Part shown: positions 51,127-59,041 of the stretch, piece by piece
How the letters are laid out: every line of letters starts with the position of its first letter
How positions within the stretch are numbered: position 1 is the stretch's first letter
Assembly (NCBI GenBank): GCA_902362375.1
Contig: CABIVS010000006.1
Span: 310,001 to 374,000, forward strand
Length of the DNA: 64,000 nt
Reading direction: 5' to 3'
Source: Bacteroidaceae bacterium
GTDB taxonomy: Bacteria > Bacteroidota > Bacteroidia > Bacteroidales > Bacteroidaceae
Made by a program: the position numbers and the translations under genes
The notes under the pieces: model-generated
Seen by the model: the letters and a program-made list of their open reading frames with translations, nothing else
Told to the model about the DNA's origin: nothing
Databases searched by the model: none

Positions 51127-52656
51127 ATGAAGTATATCGTTTGTTTTATAGGTTGTCTGGCAACATTATTTTCTGTCAGCTCGTGTACGACCAATTTTGA
51201 GGATTATAATACTAACCCCAATCAGCCTGAAATGTGGACTGTATCTCCTTCAAGCCTGTTGCCGAATGTGATTTACTCGGGAGCTACAACCATGTTGAAT
51301 AACTCGTGGATGTTGACAAATGAATTGATGCAGTACACGGTGGGAGGGGCTACGAATAATGCGGTACATCGGTATGTAATCAGTAATGCATCTATGGCAA
51401 GTGTGTGGAACGGTTGTTTTATCTGGGCGGCAAATGCGACACATATGTATGAGGTGGCTAAAATGAAAAGAGAAGAAACGGATAATGCGGAATATCGTAA
51501 TTGTGAGGCCATTGCTCTTACCATGAAGGTGTTTTATATGTCCAATGCCGCTGATGTATTCGGAGATATTCCGTGTCGTGAGGCGTTTAAGGGCAGAGGA
51601 GAGCAGAATTATAAACCTGTATTTGACACACAACAGGATGCGTACAGCCAGTTTTATTTATGGTTGGAAGAGGCAAACCAGTTGTATGATACTTCTACAC
51701 CACTAAAGAAAACGGATAAAGACTTGTTGTATGGTGGTGATATGTTGAAATGGAAGAAGTTTACCAATTCTCTGTATCTTCGTTTATTGATGCGTCTGAG
51801 TAATCGTGATAAGGAAATGAATGTTTTTGAAAAAATCAGGGAGATATTGAATGACCCGGAAACTTATCCGGTATTTTCCGGTAATGAGGATAATGCGACG
51901 ATTTTCTTTAGCGGAAGTGCCCCTTTTCTGAATCCTTTTGGGGATAAGAATGAGACGGAGTTTACGGGGTCAGGACACAATATGACTGAAAATATGGTCT
52001 CATTGATGAATACTACCAATGATCCGCGTTTGCCGTTCTATTATGTCAAAGTGAAAGGCTACGATTGGAAAGGACAACCTAGTGGAGAGTCTTTTCAGGA
52101 TACTGATAATAAAGGTATATCCATGTTGAACAAGAACGTATTGGGACTGTACGCCTCTCCTTACTCTTTGATGAAATATGATGAGGTGTTGTTTATTAAA
52201 GCTGAAGCGGCGAAGGTGGGAATCATTCCCGGGGGAGATGATGTTGCTCAAAAAAACTATGAAGATGCCATTACCGCTTCTATTCGTTACTGGCAAAGCA
52301 TTGATCCTGACAAGACTCCTGTAACGGATGAAGTGATATCTTTCTTTCTCCAGAATGGAGTTACTTATAATGGAACATTACAACAAATTCTGACTCAGAA
52401 ATATATTGCTCTTTTCTGGACCGGATATGAAGCATGGCATGAATATCGTCGTACGGGTTATCCTAAGTTAAGAATTGGTTCTGCTACCGGAAGTAACAAT
52501 TACACATTGCCCACCCGGTTCGAATATCCGACAAATACGGCAGAAACGAATCCTGATAATTATAAAGCGGCTGTCGACCGTTTACGAACTCTTTATCGCG
52601 GAGGGGATAATATGTTGACACCTGTATGGTGGAGCAAGCAAGCTTCTGAATTATAA
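51127..52656 (+). CDS. SusD-like lipoprotein, SusD_2 type (PUL 3)
   Basis: 509 residues with lipobox SVSSC (Cys20). It belongs to the SusD-like subgroup with YNTNPNQPEMWTVSPSSLLP, MLTNELMQYTVGG, NRDKEMNVFEKIREILNDPE, ASPYSLMKYDEVLFIKAEAA and ALFWTGYEAWHEYRRTGYPK, rather than the classical SusD/RagB pattern of the other two loci. It ends near GGDNMLTPVWWSK. It is the lid partner of the SusC encoded 12 bp upstream. The different SusC/SusD subtype fits a ligand unlike those of PULs 1 and 2. Confidence 0.9.
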   Translation: MKYIVCFIGCLATLFSVSSCTTNFEDYNTNPNQPEMWTVSPSSLLPNVIYSGATTMLNNSWMLTNELMQYTVGGATNNAVHRYVISNASMASVWNGCFIWAANATHMYEVAKMKREETDNAEYRNCEAIALTMKVFYMSNAADVFGDIPCREAFKGRGEQNYKPVFDTQQDAYSQFYLWLEEANQLYDTSTPLKKTDKDLLYGGDMLKWKKFTNSLYLRLLMRLSNRDKEMNVFEKIREILNDPETYPVFSGNEDNATIFFSGSAPFLNPFGDKNETEFTGSGHNMTENMVSLMNTTNDPRLPFYYVKVKGYDWKGQPSGESFQDTDNKGISMLNKNVLGLYASPYSLMKYDEVLFIKAEAAKVGIIPGGDDVAQKNYEDAITASIRYWQSIDPDKTPVTDEVISFFLQNGVTYNGTLQQILTQKYIALFWTGYEAWHEYRRTGYPKLRIGSATGSNNYTLPTRFEYPTNTAETNPDNYKAAVDRLRTLYRGGDNMLTPVWWSKQASEL

Positions 52657-52682
52657 AAGTTATTCACTTTGAACGAGATAAT

Positions 52683-53123
52683 ATGAAACAAAGTAATTTT
52701 AAAAGTGTGAGAAAGATAAAACTCTGTTTTCACTCAGTTCTTATCGCTGTAGTGATGGTGTGTATGTTTTCCTGCAACAACGATAGCGATGAACAGTATT
52801 ATATAAGAATGGGGGTTACAGAAACTGATGTATTGACAGGAGAAAAGAAGGATGTATTGATTGAACGTGATTATGTGTGGGATAACTCAAAATCGGGTGA
52901 CATCAAATCTTTCTTTCTCTATTCTAACTTGCCGGAATGGGAGGTTCGGACGGAAGCGGAATCGGATGTTGACTGGATTGAAGTCTGGCCCGGAGAAGGT
53001 AATGAGGATGGGCGTTTCTATGTGAAGGTTTATTCTAATTCAACATCGGAGGAGAGGACTTCTTCACTCAACATAATTTATGGTGGAGAGGTGTATTGGA
53101 CAATTCCTGTCATTCAACATTAA
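52683..53123 (+). CDS. Small lipoprotein with BACON-like domain (PUL 3)
   Basis: 146 residues with lipobox MFSC (Cys31). After a short linker there is one Ig-like domain whose core reads SNLPEWEVRTEAESDVDWIE and GRFYVKVYSNSTSEERTSSL, the pattern of BACON domains (W-x-V ... DWI ... ERxxxL). Such domains hold binding or catalytic parts away from the surface or bind mucin-type glycans. It sits at the SusE-like position after susD. The next gene starts 13 bp later and its product has the same type of domain. Confidence 0.7.
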   Translation: MKQSNFKSVRKIKLCFHSVLIAVVMVCMFSCNNDSDEQYYIRMGVTETDVLTGEKKDVLIERDYVWDNSKSGDIKSFFLYSNLPEWEVRTEAESDVDWIEVWPGEGNEDGRFYVKVYSNSTSEERTSSLNIIYGGEVYWTIPVIQH

Positions 53124-53136
53124 ATATAAAGAATAT

Positions 53137-54666
53137 ATGAAAGCAAATCTTACAAGTAAAAGACTGACATATTTCGTCCTATTTTTTATTGTGTTCTGTA
53201 TGCTGTCATGTTCGGAGAAAGAAGAACAGGTAGTATCGGAAATATCACTAAGTCAACCGGAAATAGAGATAAATAAATTAGGATTCGGAAAAAATGGAGA
53301 TGAAGCAGGGGTTGAGGTTACTTCCAATGTTTATTGGGAGATAACGAAGGATGAAAATGTCGATTGGATAGAGGTGTCACCTATGGGAGGAACCGGAACG
53401 ACCAAGGTGGTGATTACCGCTCTTAAAAATGAAGGAGAACCTCGTTCTGCAGAATTAACATTAGAAACACTCGACGGAACGAAGAAAACGATTCAGGTTA
53501 ACCAGTCGGGAGGGGATGAGGTTATCCGTTTCTTTTCCAGTGATTTTGGATTGGAACCGGTTGTGGAAAAAGCTCCGGTGAAGGCTTATGAGCAGTGGAA
53601 TGTTGTCGGAGTCGGGATTTTAGGCACCAGTTTCTCCGGTGAACAGGCTTATATTGACAGTGAATCTCCTTCAGTTGGATATGAAACGGCTTCGGGTGCT
53701 AATAATGTACTTCTTGATTCAGAGGATAGTGAATTTAGTTTCGGGCCTGTGGGGACAAAATCCAATACCGGCTTTATTTTGTCTTTTGGTGTTCTGGGGG
53801 AAGAGAATGGTCTGATTTTAGAAATAAGTAATGATGATGAAAACTGGATTCAATTACCATATCAACAGGCCGAAACCGCGGAGTGGTCGATGGCACAAGT
53901 GAAGTTCCATTTGCTGAGCCAGACATCTTATATGTATTTCAGATTCTCCAATTCAGCAGGTGGCACTTATCGTATTGATGATATTCAGCTTGTGGAAGGA
54001 GTTGGAAATGAAGGAATAGAGATTGATTTCGATGCGTTGGTTGATGATGATAAGCCTGCAGGTTTCGTTTATTTTGAAGATCGGTTTGACTGGATTACAG
54101 AAGAGTTCGGTGGGGGTGATTATGTGGGTGGATCGGCTATCGGTCAATATCCGCCTACCGGTCCACGCTGGGATAAGCTTTCTGCAGCCTGTAAACCGAT
54201 ATGGAATGCTTCGGGGTGGAGCGTATCGTCCGGATACTTCACTTACATATCTTTGGGATATGTTCAGTTGGGAAGTACTACTTCCGGTGGAGATATTATT
54301 TCTCCGAGACTGAATAGTTATATTTCTTCTTATCCGGATATTCCCAAAAGGGCAGGTATTGGTGTCGGTAAGGCTGTAAATGTCATGGTATCTTTTGATG
54401 TTTCAGTATATATGGGAGCAGGTGGTAATCAGGATTCTGACGATATAATCATGGAGGTGCTTGATGCAGGAACATTAAGTAATAAGGTAGACAAGGAAGT
54501 GAAAATAAAAGTGGATAGCTGGAATAGTTGGAGGAGGATTGAGATACCGGTTTATGGAGCCACATCGGATACACGCATCCGGATTAAATATGGGGTCGCT
54601 TCGCCGGGAGGGAGAAACCGTGTTTTCTTCGATCATCTGAAAGTAGAAAAAGCAGTAAAGGAATAA
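53137..54666 (+). CDS. BACON-domain surface lipoprotein with two beta-sandwich domains (PUL 3)
   Basis: 509 residues from ATG 53137, which gives a lipoprotein signal (FCMLSC, Cys25); a frame opening earlier overlaps the previous gene. A BACON domain comes first (VEVTSNVYWEITKDENVDWI, EPRSAELTLETLDG). A jelly-roll-like middle domain (SDFGLEPVVEKAPVKAYEQW ... YMYFRFSNSAGGTYRIDDIQ) follows, then a last domain (PAGFVYFEDRFDWITEEFGG ... VYGATSDTRIRIKYG). The last domain is paralogous to the whole mature protein of the next gene. It is likely a surface ligand-binding protein of the SusE/F kind. Specificity is unknown. Confidence 0.72.
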   Translation: MKANLTSKRLTYFVLFFIVFCMLSCSEKEEQVVSEISLSQPEIEINKLGFGKNGDEAGVEVTSNVYWEITKDENVDWIEVSPMGGTGTTKVVITALKNEGEPRSAELTLETLDGTKKTIQVNQSGGDEVIRFFSSDFGLEPVVEKAPVKAYEQWNVVGVGILGTSFSGEQAYIDSESPSVGYETASGANNVLLDSEDSEFSFGPVGTKSNTGFILSFGVLGEENGLILEISNDDENWIQLPYQQAETAEWSMAQVKFHLLSQTSYMYFRFSNSAGGTYRIDDIQLVEGVGNEGIEIDFDALVDDDKPAGFVYFEDRFDWITEEFGGGDYVGGSAIGQYPPTGPRWDKLSAACKPIWNASGWSVSSGYFTYISLGYVQLGSTTSGGDIISPRLNSYISSYPDIPKRAGIGVGKAVNVMVSFDVSVYMGAGGNQDSDDIIMEVLDAGTLSNKVDKEVKIKVDSWNSWRRIEIPVYGATSDTRIRIKYGVASPGGRNRVFFDHLKVEKAVKE

Positions 54667-54672
54667 ATAATT

Positions 54673-55368
54673 ATGGGAAATATGAAGATGTATAAATATA
54701 TATTGTTTATGATAATGTTCTCTTTTTGTGGGAACAGTGTGATATATGCTCAAAATAGTAAAGGAGATCATAATCCGATAGGGTATATTTATTTTGAAGA
54801 TCAATTTGACTGGGTTTCGTCAGAGTTTGGGGGCCAGGATTATCTGAATGGCAAGTTTGCTAATGCCGGTCCTCGGATTGACGGAGTGCCACAGCAGCTT
54901 AAAGGTGTGCTGGAGGCTACCGGTTGGAAAACCACAGGAAAGTTTGTTTATCTTCGATTAGGGTATTTGCAGGTGGGACGCAGGACTGATGGCGGAGATA
55001 TTATTTCTCCGAAGTTAGAAAAACGTATGCCTGAAGCTGGTTTGGGAGAGTATAGCTGCGCGGGAATAGAACCAGGTAAAGAAGTAAATGTGGATGTATC
55101 ATTTGATGTGGCTATTTATCAGGGCGTGAAAGGCAATAAAGATCTGAATACAATTCTTGTAGAAGTATTGAATGCCGGTAAGCTGAAGGATGGCAGTACA
55201 GAAAAGGAAATCAAGGTGAATAGCTGGAATAAGTGGAAGAAAATAGTTGTTCCGGTTTATGGGGCAACCTCTGACACACAAATATTAGTTCGTTCTATAC
55301 AGGTGAAAAACACTGGAAAGGCCGCCCGTTTCTTCTTGGATAATTTTAAAGTTGTGAAAGTAAAATGA
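54673..55368 (+). CDS. Secreted protein paralogous to the preceding lipoprotein's C-terminal domain (PUL 3)
   Basis: 231 residues with a type I signal peptide (SVIYAQ). The mature part aligns with the last domain of the 53137-54666 product: GYIYFEDQFDWVSSEFGGQD, GDIISPKLEKR, VNVDVSFDVAIYQG and VPVYGATSDTQILV. Jelly-roll lectin-like or carbohydrate-binding folds show this pattern of Phe/Trp, strands and a C-terminal FFLDNFKV. It has no catalytic motif that I can recognise. The ATG at 54682 is an alternative start that gives a slightly shorter signal. Its stop overlaps the next gene's ATG (ATGA), so translation is probably coupled. Confidence 0.68.
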   Translation: MGNMKMYKYILFMIMFSFCGNSVIYAQNSKGDHNPIGYIYFEDQFDWVSSEFGGQDYLNGKFANAGPRIDGVPQQLKGVLEATGWKTTGKFVYLRLGYLQVGRRTDGGDIISPKLEKRMPEAGLGEYSCAGIEPGKEVNVDVSFDVAIYQGVKGNKDLNTILVEVLNAGKLKDGSTEKEIKVNSWNKWKKIVVPVYGATSDTQILVRSIQVKNTGKAARFFLDNFKVVKVK

Positions 55369-56951
55369 TGAGTAGAGAAATGAAAAAGATAGTATTGGTG
55401 ATATGTATTCTTTGGGGCTTTTGTCCTGAATCTGATGCCCAGAGAGAAAAGCCGCAAAAACATCTTTATGAGATTGTGAATCTGGCATATTATGCAAAAG
55501 CGAATAATAGTTTGCCTACTCCTGCAACGAATGAAAAGCGGGTTGTTTTTATAGGTAACTCTATAACGCGCGGATGGGTACGTATGCGTCCGCAGTTTTT
55601 TACTGCAAACGGATATATAGGACGGGGGATAGGTGGGCAAGCCAGTGCCCAGCTTTTGTTGCGTTTTCAACAGGATGTAGTTGCTCTGAAACCTTATGCC
55701 GTAGTAATTAACGCCGGAACGAATGACATAGCGGAGAATGCAGGGACATATGATCCGGTTTTTACTTTGAATAATATTCGTTCTATGGCACAAATTGCTC
55801 AGATGAATGGCATTCGGGTTATCTTGGCTTCAGTATTACCGTCGGGCGGATTCAGATGGAATCCTGCTGTTACGGAAGTCACACAGAAAATAGATGCTCT
55901 CAATCGTGCCATTAAAGCATATGCAGAAGAGAATGGTTTTCCGTATGTAGACTATAATACCGTTTTAAGAGATGAAAATGGTGCGATGAAGGCTGGATAT
56001 AGCGAGGATGGAGTGCATCCGCTAGAATCTGCTTACCGGATAATGGAGAATGTAGTACAACCTGTCATTAAGCAAGTACTCAATGCCTCAGCCGGAAATC
56101 TCAGTGTCGGGTCTTATAATATACGGAATAGTAATGTAAAGGACTCATTGGAGGGAAACGGATGGCAGCAAAGGTACCCTGTAATTGCCCGGCTTATTAA
56201 ATACAATAATTTTGATATTTGGGGTGCTCAGGAGGTAAAATATAACCAACTGGGAGATCTTTTAAGAAGTTTGCCGGACTATGACTATATTGGTGTAGGT
56301 CGCGAAGACGGCAAAAAGAAAGGAGAGTATGCACCGATTTTCTATAAGAAAGATAAGTTCGAGGTATTGCATTCCGGCCACTTTTGGTTGTCTGAAGATA
56401 CCTCTAAACCCAATAAGGGCTGGGATGCTGCTTATGTAAGAATATGTACATGGGGGGAATTCGTTGATAGGAAAACAAATTTCCGTTTTTGGCATTTTAA
56501 TCTCCATACAGATCATAAGGGGGAAGTGGCAATGAGGGAAAGTTCGAAGTTGGTGTTGAGGAAGATTAAGGAAATGTGTGGAAATGATGCTGTTATTCTG
56601 ACAGGTGATTTCAATGTGGATCAAAGTCATGAAAGTTATCAGTTGTTAGCCTCGTCAGGAGTCGTGTGCGATTCTTATGAGAAAGCGAAGTTTCGCTATG
56701 TGCTGAATGGAACGATTAATCATTTTAATCCGAATCTGAATACCAATAGCCGTATTGATCATATTTTTATAACTCCGGATTTAGTGGTCGACAAGTATTC
56801 GGTTTTGACGGATACATATCGTTATAAAACAAGTGACAAAAAAATAACCAATTCGGCTCAAGAATCCTCTGATATTATTTATGAGAACTCACAGGCACGT
56901 ACTCCTTCAGATCATTTTCCTGTGAGAGTTGATTTGAGCTATACTAAATAA
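55365..56951 (+). CDS. SGNH hydrolase-EEP phosphodiesterase fusion (PUL 3)
   Basis: 528 residues; the signal peptide suits ATG 55380 (MKKIVLVICILWGFC). N-terminal SGNH/GDSL-type hydrolase (about 55-240): block I GNSITRG with Ser66, block II Gly91, block III GTND with Asn120, and block V DGVHP with Asp215 and His218, so the triad is complete. C-terminal endonuclease/exonuclease/phosphatase fold (about 245-528): Glu290 in AQEV, GDFNVD (Asp415, Asn417), RIDHIF (Asp465, His466) and SDHFPV (Asp516, His517), the full metal site. SGNH domains remove acyl esters. EEP domains cut phosphodiesters or phosphomonoesters of lipids, inositols or nucleic acids. The first gene end overlaps this one by 4 bp. 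Confidence 0.9.
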   Translation: MMSREMKKIVLVICILWGFCPESDAQREKPQKHLYEIVNLAYYAKANNSLPTPATNEKRVVFIGNSITRGWVRMRPQFFTANGYIGRGIGGQASAQLLLRFQQDVVALKPYAVVINAGTNDIAENAGTYDPVFTLNNIRSMAQIAQMNGIRVILASVLPSGGFRWNPAVTEVTQKIDALNRAIKAYAEENGFPYVDYNTVLRDENGAMKAGYSEDGVHPLESAYRIMENVVQPVIKQVLNASAGNLSVGSYNIRNSNVKDSLEGNGWQQRYPVIARLIKYNNFDIWGAQEVKYNQLGDLLRSLPDYDYIGVGREDGKKKGEYAPIFYKKDKFEVLHSGHFWLSEDTSKPNKGWDAAYVRICTWGEFVDRKTNFRFWHFNLHTDHKGEVAMRESSKLVLRKIKEMCGNDAVILTGDFNVDQSHESYQLLASSGVVCDSYEKAKFRYVLNGTINHFNPNLNTNSRIDHIFITPDLVVDKYSVLTDTYRYKTSDKKITNSAQESSDIIYENSQARTPSDHFPVRVDLSYTK

Positions 56952-56977
56952 AATAATTATCAGCATATTTATTTTTT

Positions 56978-57009
56978 GAAAGGGAGTATTGATTCCAATA
57001 CTCTCTTTC
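56978..57009 (+). terminator. Hairpin between the SGNH-EEP gene and the antiporter gene
   Basis: A 14-bp stem (GAAAGGGAGTATTG, 56978-56991; CAATACTCTCTTTC, 56996-57009) with one G-U wobble and a 4-nt loop. The T-run (57023-57030) begins 13 nt beyond the stem, so it may be a partial terminator or a processing signal rather than a strict end. Confidence 0.5.
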
Positions 57010-57050
57010 ATATCATATTGTGCTTTTTTTAAATCTTGAAATAACATTGT

Positions 57051-58436
57051 ATGATGAAAAACATACTCACTTTTTATAAAAAAAGTGCCCCTATCCCTAT
57101 GCTTGAAATTTCCGAAGAAATGCAAAGTAAGTTGTATAGGAAATGGCGCTGGTCGTGTTTCTTGTCCGGAACAATAGGATATAGTTTGTATTATGTGTGC
57201 CGCACTACATTGAATGTCGTGAAGAAGCCAATCCTTGAAAATGGAACATTAGATGCTGTGCAGTTAGGCATTATTGGCTCTGCCTTATTATTCTCTTATG
57301 CTTTAGGAAAATTCGTTAATGGATTTCTGGCCGATCACAGTAATATAAAACGTTTTATGGCAACTGGGCTTGCAGTTTCCGCTGTTGCGAACTTTTGTGT
57401 CGGAGCGTGTGGATTGTTGCAGGGAAATGTGGCTTTCTATTCTAATATGTTACTTTTTGTCGTTTTTGCGGCTATGTGGGGAATAAATGGCTGGGCTCAG
57501 TCAATGGGAGCACCTCCGGCTATTATTGCCCTTTCTCGTTGGTTCCCGTTAAAACAACGCGGAACATATTATGGATTCTTCAGTGCCAGCCATAATTTAG
57601 GAGAATTTCTTTCTTTTATATTTGTCGGAGCGGTAGTCGGTTTCTTTGGTTGGCAATGGGGATTTGTCGGAGCTTCCTTAGCCGGTGCGGCAGGAGTCGT
57701 TGTTATTATTCTCTTTCTCCATGATACACCCCAATGTAAAGGTTTGCCTCCAGTGGAAGTCATATCTAATGAAGAATTGGAGAGAAAAGAAGCATCCTCA
57801 AAAGAATCTACTTCAGAGTTACAAAAAGCTGTCATTAGAAATCCTTTCATATGGTTATTGGCATTTTCCAGTTCTTTTATGTATATCAGCCGGTATGGTA
57901 TTAATGGTTGGGGGGTATTGTTTTTGCAAGAAGTGAAAGGATTCTCATTATCTCATGCAACGCAGATTATTTCTATAAATGCTTTACTCGGCATTGTCGG
58001 TACTGTTTTTTCAGGCTGGTTATCAGATAGGTTGTTTCATGGCAAAAGAGGATTGTTGGCTTTTCTGTTTGGTTTGCTTAATACATTGTCTCTTTGTTTA
58101 TTTTTGTTTTCAGGGAATAGCTTCTTTATCAATATTTTGAGTATGCTACTCTTCGGTGTTGCAGTAGGAGTGTTGATTTGTTTTTTAGGAGGATTAATGG
58201 CGATAGATATCGTTCCAAGGGATGCAAGTGGAGCAGCGTTGGGTATTGTCGGTATGGCTAGTTATATTGGAGCGGGGCTCCAAGACATTATCAGCGGTTA
58301 TTTAATTGATTCCAATAAAGGTGTTATTAATGGTGTGGTTATTTATAATTTTTGTCCTGTTTCTGTTTTTTGGGTTTCAGCTTCTGTACTTTCTTCATTA
58401 TTAGTGCTTTTTTTATGGAAGAAAAAGAATATATAA
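57051..58436 (+). CDS. Organophosphate:phosphate antiporter (GlpT/UhpT family MFS) (PUL 3)
   Basis: 461 residues with twelve predicted transmembrane segments. The family hallmarks are kept: Arg51 in YSLYYVCRTTLN matches GlpT Arg45, and Arg281 in YISRYGINGWGVLFLQEVKG matches GlpT Arg269, the two arginines that bind phosphate. The conserved loop GINGWAQSMGAPP is also seen, as is the TM4-TM5 sequence RWFPLKQRGTYYGFFSASHN. It exchanges a phosphorylated small molecule for inorganic phosphate across the inner membrane. Glycerol-3-phosphate or a sugar phosphate is most likely. It lies 99 bp after the SGNH-EEP gene on the same strand. Confidence 0.92.
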   Translation: MMKNILTFYKKSAPIPMLEISEEMQSKLYRKWRWSCFLSGTIGYSLYYVCRTTLNVVKKPILENGTLDAVQLGIIGSALLFSYALGKFVNGFLADHSNIKRFMATGLAVSAVANFCVGACGLLQGNVAFYSNMLLFVVFAAMWGINGWAQSMGAPPAIIALSRWFPLKQRGTYYGFFSASHNLGEFLSFIFVGAVVGFFGWQWGFVGASLAGAAGVVVIILFLHDTPQCKGLPPVEVISNEELERKEASSKESTSELQKAVIRNPFIWLLAFSSSFMYISRYGINGWGVLFLQEVKGFSLSHATQIISINALLGIVGTVFSGWLSDRLFHGKRGLLAFLFGLLNTLSLCLFLFSGNSFFINILSMLLFGVAVGVLICFLGGLMAIDIVPRDASGAALGIVGMASYIGAGLQDIISGYLIDSNKGVINGVVIYNFCPVSVFWVSASVLSSLLVLFLWKKKNI

Positions 58437-58537
58437 TAGCAAATAGAATTGTCGGAGACATGTATATATGCTAAAAGACTGTTTGTTGAGAAGTAAATAA
58501 CCGATGGCGATCTTTCCGCATGTTAGTTTATTAATAA

Positions 58538-58586
58538 AAGGCAGCTATACGATTGCGGTTCTACCGCACAATCGTATAGCTGCCTT
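58538..58586. terminator. Bidirectional terminator between the antiporter gene and rpiB
   Basis: A perfect 18-bp stem (58538-58555 and 58569-58586, arm begins AAGGCAGCTATACG) with an inner CGGT/ACCG pairing. AT-rich sequence follows on both sides. It lies between the convergent antiporter and rpiB genes. Confidence 0.75.
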
Positions 58587-58606
58587 ATTATATTTATCTT
58601 CAGGCT

Positions 58607-59041
58607 TTATTTTACCGGAATCTTGTCAATACGGTTCTGATGACGACCGCCATCAAACTTTGTAGAGAAGAACTCTGTCAAAATCATATCCGCTTCTTCA
58701 GTGCTGATGAAGCGTCCCGGCATGACCAGAACATTAGCGTCGTTGTGCTGACGAGCCAAGTGCGCAATTTCTGCATTCCAGCAGAGAGCAGCACGAATTC
58801 CCTGGTGCTTGTTCAGCGTCATATTGATTCCGTTTCCACTGCCGCAGATAGCGATACCGGGATAACATTCTCCCGATTCCACTGCAAGAGCCAGCGGATG
58901 AGCATAATCCGGATAGTCTACGCTAGCGGTAGAGTTAGTTCCGAAATCCTTGTAAGCCCAGCCTTTTACTTCCAGCCAGCCGCGAACATATTCTTTCAGT
59001 TCAAAACCGGCATGGTCGCATGCTAATCCGATTGTTTTCAT
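58607..59041 (-). CDS. rpiB: Ribose-5-phosphate isomerase B
   Basis: 144 residues, typical RpiB size. It interconverts ribose-5-phosphate and ribulose-5-phosphate in the cytoplasm. Conserved parts are GLACDHAGFELKEYV near the N-terminus, DYPDYAHPLA, the CGSGNGINMTLNKHQGIRAA active-site loop (Cys and Asn), and RQHNDANVLVMPGRFI. The start codon shares one base with the transketolase stop (TAATG arrangement), so translation is coupled and both enzymes of the pentose phosphate pathway are made together. Confidence 0.96.
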   Translation of the reverse strand: MKTIGLACDHAGFELKEYVRGWLEVKGWAYKDFGTNSTASVDYPDYAHPLALAVESGECYPGIAICGSGNGINMTLNKHQGIRAALCWNAEIAHLARQHNDANVLVMPGRFISTEEADMILTEFFSTKFDGGRHQNRIDKIPVK

